From DATECU01 sp035286745 (lineage in GTDB: Bacteria; Acidobacteriota; Vicinamibacteria; Fen-336): a stretch of 34,776 bases of DNA. The notes beneath the pieces are model-generated. The model made no database searches. It worked only from the letters and a program-made list of their open reading frames with translations, and was not told where the DNA came from. A program made the translations under genes and the position numbers. The DNA is taken from positions 1 to 34,776 of the forward strand of contig DATECU010000307.1 in the NCBI GenBank assembly GCA_035286745.1. Reading direction: 5' to 3'. Shown one piece after another: positions 8,168 through 13,519 of this stretch (position 1 is the stretch's first letter; the number at the start of each line of letters is the position of its first letter).

Positions 8168-8195
8168 AGGATACACCTTGCGCTGGCGCTGTCAA
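8168..8195 (-). promoter_or_regulatory. Promoter of the cupin-tetR operon
   Basis: On the minus strand TTGACA (8195-8190), 16-nt spacer, TATCCT (8173-8168). The predicted start of transcription falls at about 8161, on the edge of the TetR-type operator. The leader to the cupin ATG would be about 50 nt. Confidence 0.7.
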
Positions 8196-8279
8196 CGAGG
8201 AGCATCCACCTCCGCCACCTCCGCTCGGCTGGGTCCGGGGCCCGGCCCCCGAAGACCCTGTAGCAGGCGGCGCCGGCGC

Positions 8280-8295
8280 CTGGCATCGATGCCAG
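8280..8295. repeat. Perfect 16-bp palindrome
   Basis: CTGGCATCGATGCCAG is a perfect palindrome, about 10 bases past the stop of the small secreted protein gene and about 85 bp upstream of the cupin promoter. It could be a regulator binding site or part of a transcript end; nothing in the sequence decides which. Confidence 0.5.
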
Positions 8296-8304
8296 TCGAA
8301 ACCG

Positions 8305-8685
8305 CTAGGCGATGATCTCGACGATCGTCCCGTCCTCGTAGGTGAGGCGGTACCCCTTGCCTGCCGGTTCGTCGAGCGGCTCGGCCTTGCGCACCGCGAG
8401 CTGGCCTGCCGCACCCCAGAAGGTGACGCGGTAGTCGGCCTTGCGGAAGACCGAGAAGGCGACGCGCTGCTCGGCCACGAACCGCTCGCCGACGGTGAGG
8501 AACATGCGGGTGTCGGCCGAGTCCGACAGGTGCATCTGGTTGAGCTTGGAGCCGACCTTCACGAACAGCACCTGGATCACCGTGTCCTCAAAGGTACCGT
8601 TGAAGTCCTCGGCAACCGGCGCCGCAGCCGGCACGAATCCCGCTGTCGATAGGCATAGGGTCAGCGCGACCAGAATCTCCCTCAT
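8305..8685 (-). CDS. Small secreted protein of unknown function
   Basis: A 126-residue protein with an N-terminal signal peptide (ILVALTLCLSTAGFVPAAA, likely cleaved near residues 22-25). It is then a mainly beta-predicted domain with alternating hydrophobic residues (TVIQVLFVKVG, RMFLTVGERFVAEQRVAFSVF, YRVTFWGAAGQLAVRKAE). I recognise no family. The start is very well supported by AAGGAGGAGG, about five bases before the ATG. It is expected in the periplasm or outside. It lies tail-first toward the cupin gene on the same strand and back to back with the ATPase gene, so it is probably transcribed alone. Confidence 0.72.
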   Translation of the reverse strand: MREILVALTLCLSTAGFVPAAAPVAEDFNGTFEDTVIQVLFVKVGSKLNQMHLSDSADTRMFLTVGERFVAEQRVAFSVFRKADYRVTFWGAAGQLAVRKAEPLDEPAGKGYRLTYEDGTIVEIIA

Positions 8686-8891
8686 GAGCCTCCTCCTTGC
8701 ACTCCTCGCCGCACGACTTGCGAGCGTGTCCCGACATTATCCCGGGCAGTCGGCCAGCGGCAAGTCTCCGCGCGTCTGCTGTGACGACAATGCGGAGAAC
8801 CGAAGGGGCATCGGCGTTCCCACAGGAACTGCGGCCTCTCCGGCCCCCACGATAGGCGTCCTCGGAGCCCGGTCCCAAGCCGGGCGGCGTG

Positions 8892-8900
8892 TGGTACTGT
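8892..8900 (+). promoter_or_regulatory. Extended -10 promoter of the ATPase gene, probably leaderless
   Basis: TGG-TACTGT is an extended -10 element that ends six bases before the ATG at 8907. Transcription would start at or almost at that ATG. The -35 region is poor, which an extended -10 can offset. There is no Shine-Dalgarno. Confidence 0.5.
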
Positions 8901-8906
8901 CTTGGC

Positions 8907-10055
8907 ATGTCGATGCCGACGCTGCACGTCGAGAGCTTCGCGCAGCTCCGGAAGGTCGAGATTGCCTTCGGCGATCTGACGCTTCTGGTGGGTCCTCAGG
9001 CGACCGGCAAGAGCATGGTTCTGCAATTGCTGAAGCTTGCCGTGGATTCCAGCCGTATCGCGGGAACCTTGCGCCAGAAGGGATTCACCTGGGCGGCGAG
9101 GAGGGACTTCTCAGCGGTCTACTTCGGCGAAGGCATGGAGGGCGCGTGGACGGACAAGACCGCCGTGCGCTTCGCTGGCAGGCCGGTGGTCGCGCCGCCT
9201 GGCAAGGCGACGAGTGACCCTCCCCATCTGTTCTACATCCCCGCCCACCGCACGCTGAGCGTGGCCGAGGGGTGGCCGGCGGGCTTTCGCAGCTACAAAC
9301 CTGACACTCCGTTTGTCGTCCGCGACTTCAGCGAACAGCTGCTTGAGCTGTTGACAACCAAACGGGGAACGGAAGGGGATGTCGTGTTCCCGCAGAAGCG
9401 GCGGCTCAAGCAGCAGTTCCGCACGCTGGTCGACGAGGCGGTGTTTCACGGCGGCGAGCTGCGGTTGCTGAGCGACGGTCCGCGGCGTCAATTCAAGCTC
9501 GTCTACCCGAAGGCAGAGATCGCCTACATGGCCTGGACGGCGGGTCAGCGGGAGTTCATCCCGCTGCTTCTGGGGATCTACCACCTCGTGCCGTTGGGTC
9601 GTCGCCGGCAGGCCGACTCGGTCGAGTGGGTAGTGATCGAAGAGCCGGAGATGGGATTGCACGCCAAGGCGGTTCAGGCGGTGATGCTGCTCATCCTGGA
9701 GCTGATGGACCGTGGCTACCGCGTGGCGATCTCGACTCACTCTCCCGCCATCGTGGAGACAGTCTGGGCCCTCAACCACTTGCGGGCCTGCCGTGCGGGG
9801 CCCAGCCAGTTGCGGGAACTGTTCGGGCTCGACGCTGCGCGCTGGGACATCGACGAACTCGCCAAGCGGATCCTCAAGATGGACTGCAGGGTCTACTACC
9901 TTGACTATGTTCGCGAGCAGGTGGAGTCGCGAGACATCACCGGGCTCGACCCCGACGCGAGGAATGCTGGCGAGAGGACATGGGGTGGACTGATCAGCCA
10001 GAGCAGCCAGGTGAACGAGGTTGTGGCACGAGCCACAGCGGCTGATCGCGGATGA
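8907..10055 (+). CDS. AAA/ABC-type ATPase, OLD-like, uncharacterised two-gene system
   Basis: A 382-residue ATPase of the ABC/RecF/OLD type. It has Walker A GPQATGKS (29-36), a TAGQREFIPL segment (211-220) where the ABC signature would be, Walker B VVIEEPE (242-248) and the H-loop STHSP (276-280). The C-terminal part, with CRVYYLDYVREQ and then DITGLDPDA and WGGLISQSSQVNEVV, recalls a recurring family of unstudied ATPases. No TOPRIM nuclease domain is fused, unlike true OLD proteins. The start is the ATG at 8907; a GTG six codons earlier is open but falls in the -10 element. The stop overlaps the next gene as ATGA, so the two are surely coexpressed. Related ATPases pair with nucleases or toxins in phage defence, but a defence role here is inference. 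Confidence 0.88.
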   Translation: MSMPTLHVESFAQLRKVEIAFGDLTLLVGPQATGKSMVLQLLKLAVDSSRIAGTLRQKGFTWAARRDFSAVYFGEGMEGAWTDKTAVRFAGRPVVAPPGKATSDPPHLFYIPAHRTLSVAEGWPAGFRSYKPDTPFVVRDFSEQLLELLTTKRGTEGDVVFPQKRRLKQQFRTLVDEAVFHGGELRLLSDGPRRQFKLVYPKAEIAYMAWTAGQREFIPLLLGIYHLVPLGRRRQADSVEWVVIEEPEMGLHAKAVQAVMLLILELMDRGYRVAISTHSPAIVETVWALNHLRACRAGPSQLRELFGLDAARWDIDELAKRILKMDCRVYYLDYVREQVESRDITGLDPDARNAGERTWGGLISQSSQVNEVVARATAADRG

Positions 10056-10504
10056 GGCGGCGGGAGCCTGGTCGCACACCGTGTGCCCGGCTGCGCACCT
10101 GGGCTCAAGTCGGATCGGCCGTTGGCGACGGCCTGCGCGGCATGCCGTCCGGCCACCGCGCCTTGGTGGCAGAAGGGAACCAGTACTCGTGCAGCCTCGA
10201 CCTCGACGAGGCGCTCCGAGGCGCTGAGCCGCAGGCGGCCCGGTGGGACTATGTCCTGGCCTCGGAAATGCGCGCCGTCGGCATGGAGGTCCATCCGGCC
10301 AGGGCGTCCGAGGTGGACAGCGTCGTCAAGAAGAAGAGGTGGGCGGAACAACGGCTCGCAGACGGTTGTGGGCTCTCCCTGTCGCGCTGGTGTTGGATTC
10401 GACCGCCCGGCTCCCGCCTTCACTTCACACCGCTCAGCCCTCAGGCGCGGCGCCTCGCACAGAACGGAATCGAGTTCCCCAGGGCGCGACTCACGACCTG
10501 CTGA
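10052..10504 (+). CDS. Small partner of the ATPase, possible nuclease-like fold
   Basis: A 150-residue protein that begins inside the ATPase stop (ATGA). The first 30 residues are Arg-rich and poorly conserved in look. The rest has a clear motif order: CSLDLDEAL (47-55), W-D-Y (65-67), M-E-V-H-P-A (78-83), K-K-K-R-W (93-97), and a C-terminal LSPQARRLAQNGIEFP (128-143). I recall similar small proteins beside similar ATPases but no assigned function. D66, the E79-x-H81 pair and K93-K95 are spaced like a degenerate PD-(D/E)XK nuclease core; this is a guess, since His replaces the usual Lys. It could equally be a structural or substrate-binding partner. Confidence 0.72.
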   Translation: MRRREPGRTPCARLRTWAQVGSAVGDGLRGMPSGHRALVAEGNQYSCSLDLDEALRGAEPQAARWDYVLASEMRAVGMEVHPARASEVDSVVKKKRWAEQRLADGCGLSLSRWCWIRPPGSRLHFTPLSPQARRLAQNGIEFPRARLTTC

Positions 10505-10558
10505 CGGCGCCTGCGCCCGACGCGAGATCGCGCCGAACGCGTACGGGAAGATGGATGG

Positions 10559-10574
10559 GGCGGGAGATCCCGCC
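10559..10574. terminator. Short hairpin after the ATPase operon
   Basis: GGCGGG-AGAT-CCCGCC forms a tight 6-bp hairpin. It lies after the partner gene and just before the -35 box of the next gene. It has no T-run, so it may be a weak terminator or a protein-binding site. Confidence 0.3.
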
Positions 10575-10577
10575 GGC

Positions 10578-10606
10578 TTGACCGCCTCTCCCTACGGCCA
10601 TACTGT
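10578..10606 (+). promoter_or_regulatory. Promoter of the amidohydrolase gene, probably leaderless
   Basis: TTGACC (10578-10583), 17-nt spacer, TACTGT (10601-10606), then only six bases to the ATG at 10613. The spacing is ideal and there is no Shine-Dalgarno. The message would start at or next to the start codon, as for the ATPase gene. Confidence 0.68.
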
Positions 10607-10612
10607 CGAGAC

Positions 10613-11881
10613 ATGAGACCTGCTGCCGTCGTGATCGCCATCCTGTTCGCTGGATGCCGGCCGGCCCCCGGGCCCGCACCGCGCGGCCAAGTCACCGAGT
10701 ATCGCGGGGGCCGCTGGTTCGACGGCGCCGGCTTTGTCGCTCGCACCATGTGGGTGGTTGGCGATCGCCTGGCATCGATCCGCCCCGGTCGCGTCGATGC
10801 CGTCGCCGATCTCCACGACGACTTCGTGGTGCCGCCGTTCGCCGAGGGCCACAACCACTGGCTGGAGCCGGACCTTATCGACGCCTATGTCCAGGTCCAT
10901 CTGCGCGACGGCATCTTCTACGTCAAGGACCACGGGACGGCGCCGAGCCTCCACGACAAGATGCGTTCGGCACTCAACGGGCCGACGTCGGTCGACTACA
11001 TCAGCGCCCATCAGGGCTTCACCGGCCCGGGCGGCCATCCCATTGAGCTGGTCGACCTGCTGGCAGGCGCCGGCGTTTTGCCGGCGGGTTGGGCAAGAAC
11101 GCATGGCGAGGGCGATGCCGTGTTCGTGGTGGCGTCGGAGGCCGACATCGGGGCGGCATGGCCGCGGCTCCTCGCCGGCCGCCCCGAGTTCGTCAAGGTG
11201 TTCCTCGTGCACTCCGACGAGTACGCGGCACGCCGCGACGATCCGAAGCGGTCACCCAAGGACCGTGGAATGGACCCGGCGCTGGTGCCGGCGATCGTCT
11301 CCCGCGCCCACGGGATGGGGCTGCGCGTCACCGCGCACATCGAGAGCGCGCACGACTTCCACGTTGCCATCTCCGCCGGCGCCGACGACATCGCGCACCT
11401 GCCCTTCGTCGAGGCCAAGGAACCCGAGCGTTACCGGCTCGCCGACGCCGACGTGCGGGCCGCCGGCGCTCGGCGCACCACGGTCGCGACCACGCTCGAA
11501 TGGCTGGCCGATGCTACGCCCAACGATCCGCGCCTCGCGGTCACTCGGGACAACCTGGCTCGGCTCCGCGCCGCCGGCGCGATCATCACCATCGGGACCG
11601 ATCTGTTCCGCATCAGCGCCCGTGCCGAGGTCGATCGGATCGCGAAGCTCGGCCTGATGTCCAACATCGAGCTCCTCCGCGCCTGGTCGGTCGACACCCC
11701 ACACGCCATCTTCCCCGGCCGCGACCTGGGGAGGCTCGAAGCTGGCGCCGAGGCGAGCTTCCTGGTCCTCCACGGCGATCCGCTCGCCGACTTCGCCCAC
11801 ACCCGCGCCATCGTCCTGCGGGTCAAGCAAGGGCGGCGGATCGCCCCCCGCCCCATCGAGCTGCCGCCGTTCGGCGGCTGA
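10613..11881 (+). CDS. Amidohydrolase-family lipoprotein
   Basis: A 422-residue metal-dependent hydrolase of the amidohydrolase superfamily. A short hydrophobic N-terminus ends in FAGC (Cys15), a lipobox, so it is probably a lipoprotein facing the periplasm. The metal ligands are visible in order: H80 and H82 in EGHNHW, a Lys in EFVKVFLVHS that may be the carbamylated bridge, His in RVTAHIESAHD, His in DDIAHLPF, and Asp in ITIGTDLF. The C-terminal LGRLEAGAEASFLVLHGDPL closes the small beta domain typical of imidazolonepropionase-like and prolidase-like members. The substrate cannot be told from sequence. It has its own promoter and is not in an obvious operon. Confidence 0.9.
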   Translation: MRPAAVVIAILFAGCRPAPGPAPRGQVTEYRGGRWFDGAGFVARTMWVVGDRLASIRPGRVDAVADLHDDFVVPPFAEGHNHWLEPDLIDAYVQVHLRDGIFYVKDHGTAPSLHDKMRSALNGPTSVDYISAHQGFTGPGGHPIELVDLLAGAGVLPAGWARTHGEGDAVFVVASEADIGAAWPRLLAGRPEFVKVFLVHSDEYAARRDDPKRSPKDRGMDPALVPAIVSRAHGMGLRVTAHIESAHDFHVAISAGADDIAHLPFVEAKEPERYRLADADVRAAGARRTTVATTLEWLADATPNDPRLAVTRDNLARLRAAGAIITIGTDLFRISARAEVDRIAKLGLMSNIELLRAWSVDTPHAIFPGRDLGRLEAGAEASFLVLHGDPLADFAHTRAIVLRVKQGRRIAPRPIELPPFGG

Positions 11882-11907
11882 GGTCCTCAAGGGCGAGCGG
11901 GTGGGCC

Positions 11908-12294
11908 ATGGCCGAGTTGAGCTCGGACGCGCGGGTGCGGATCCTCGCCACCGGCCTTACGACCTATCCTGACGTGACAGTCGTCTGTGGCTCCATGGAG
12001 GGAGCGCCGGAGGACCCCGAGGCGGTTGCCAATCCAGTCCTGTTGGTCGAGGTGCTTTCCGACTCGACCGAAGCCTACGACCGAGGAGCAAAGGCGGCCC
12101 ACTTCCGCCGGATCCCGTCCTTGCAGGAGTACGTCTTCGTTTCCCAGGGCGAGACCCGGATCGAGGTCTTCCGGCGGACGGGGGCGACCCGATGGGAGCT
12201 GACCGAGGGCCGCGGTGGGGAACGGGTAGAACTGGCCTCGTTGGGTGTCTCCCTCGAGGTCGGCGCCGTGTTCCAAGACCCCCCGACCGCCTAA
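11908..12294 (+). pseudogene. Uma2/DUF820-type restriction-fold protein, N-terminally truncated
   Basis: The 128 residues match the C-terminal two thirds of Uma2-family proteins, which have a PD-(D/E)XK nuclease-like fold: YPDVTVVCG with the conserved Asp, LLVEVLSDSTEAYDRGAKAAHF with the Glu and Lys, and PSLQEYVFVSQ. Full-length members are about 180-200 residues. Roughly 60 residues that should come before SSDARVRI are missing, and the sequence there joins straight onto the end of the amidohydrolase gene. The ATG at 11908 has no strong Shine-Dalgarno. It is probably a remnant, although the catalytic core remains and a short protein could still be made. Confidence 0.7.
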
Positions 12295-12366
12295 CGTGTG
12301 CGTGCGCCGGCCGACCTGGAGCCGGACGGCGGGCCGCTCCTTCTCGCCTTCCCGCATCAAGGACCC

Positions 12367-12396
12367 TTGACCGCACCCCGCGCCGGGGAGTAGTCT
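12367..12396 (+). promoter_or_regulatory. Promoter of the thioredoxin-fold/TPR gene
   Basis: TTGACC (12367-12372), 18-nt spacer, TAGTCT (12391-12396). It precedes a leader of about 70 nt that ends with AAGGGGG before the GTG start at 12473. Confidence 0.5.
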
Positions 12397-12472
12397 GCGC
12401 CCAACGCCACAGGTGGCGAGGCAGATGACGCCGGGCGGTCGGAATGCCTGTCGGTTGAAGAAGGGGGATGCC

Positions 12473-13375
12473 GTGAGAAGACACTTGCTCGGACTCCTGG
12501 CCTTGGTGACGCTGCCTTCGCCGGGCTTCGCTGGGGGTCCTCGAATCGACTGGGGTCTCGACCCGGCCGCCGCCTTCAAGCGTGCAGAGGCTGAGCGCCG
12601 CCCGGTCCTGTTGCTGCTGAGCGGCAGCTCCTGTGGCGGCACGGCGGCGATCGGGGCCCCCGGCAGCGGCGTCTTCCACACCGACTGCGAGCTTCTGGAG
12701 CAGGACGTGCTGTCTCAACGGGATGTCGTCGAGGCTGCGCAGCGCTACGTGCCCTTGATGGTGAGCGCCCAGAACCGGGCCATGGACGGGCCGTCGGGCA
12801 CCGAGGCCAACGTCGCCCGGCGCTACCGGCTGGCGACCCTCCCGACGCTGCTGGTCGCCGATCCCTGGGGCAACGAGATCGTGCGCCTGGTGGGATACAC
12901 GCCGAAGGACCGGGTGCTGCGGATCCTCGGCGCCCCCCCCGCGGACTTCGCGCCGTTGGCCAAGGCCGGCGAGCTGCTGCGGGCCGACCCGTTCTCACTG
13001 CCGGCCCTTCTCTCGGCTGCCGCTTTTTACGAGTCCGCCGGCGCCGGCGTGTTCGCCGAGCGGTACTACGAGCGGGCCGCCGACACGCCGGCTGCTCGGG
13101 AGAGTCTGCAGGCCCGCCGGGATCTGGTGGTGGCACGCGGCCTCAACCTGCTGAAGCTGGGGCAGGCCAAACGCGCGGCCGAGGTCTTCAAGAGCGAGGT
13201 GGAGGCCGAAGCCACAGGCCCCCGGGCCGACGTGGTTCTCTTCGGGTGGGCGATGGCGGAGTTGAGTCAGGGGAACAAGCAGAAAGCGCAGGCCCTCTCG
13301 GACCAGCTCAGCCGCGACTTCCCCGGATCGCCCTACCAGGAGCGTCTCAAGCAGAACCTCGCCCAGGCTCGCTAG
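12473..13375 (+). CDS. Exported thioredoxin-fold protein with C-terminal TPR-like repeats
   Basis: About 300 residues. The signal peptide (HLLGLLALVTLPSPGFAGG) is followed by a thioredoxin-like domain: a strand RPVLLLLSGSSCGG, a long insert, RYRLATLPTLLVADP with the usual cis-Pro, and GNEIVRLVGYTP. The redox C-x-x-C is absent (only SSC and TDC), so disulfide chemistry is doubtful. From about residue 155, helical repeats (ALLSAAAFYESAGAGVFAE, GLNLLKLGQAKRAAEVF, AMAELSQGNKQKAQAL) look like TPRs that bind a partner. The start is the GTG at 12473 with AAGGGGG just upstream; the nearby ATG is out of frame. It is expected in the periplasm. Its partner is unknown. Confidence 0.75.
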   Translation: MRRHLLGLLALVTLPSPGFAGGPRIDWGLDPAAAFKRAEAERRPVLLLLSGSSCGGTAAIGAPGSGVFHTDCELLEQDVLSQRDVVEAAQRYVPLMVSAQNRAMDGPSGTEANVARRYRLATLPTLLVADPWGNEIVRLVGYTPKDRVLRILGAPPADFAPLAKAGELLRADPFSLPALLSAAAFYESAGAGVFAERYYERAADTPAARESLQARRDLVVARGLNLLKLGQAKRAAEVFKSEVEAEATGPRADVVLFGWAMAELSQGNKQKAQALSDQLSRDFPGSPYQERLKQNLAQAR

Positions 13376-13519
13376 CCCTCGTTGGCGCGGGCCGGCGCCC
13401 GCTCTATCGCCGGATCCTCCCTCCCCCACCACCAGGGGCGCCGGTTGTGTTACCTTTCCGCCGCCGGTTCCCTGGGAACCCCTGCCCCCGGAAAGGCAAG
13501 AGGAGAGGAGAAGAAGTCG

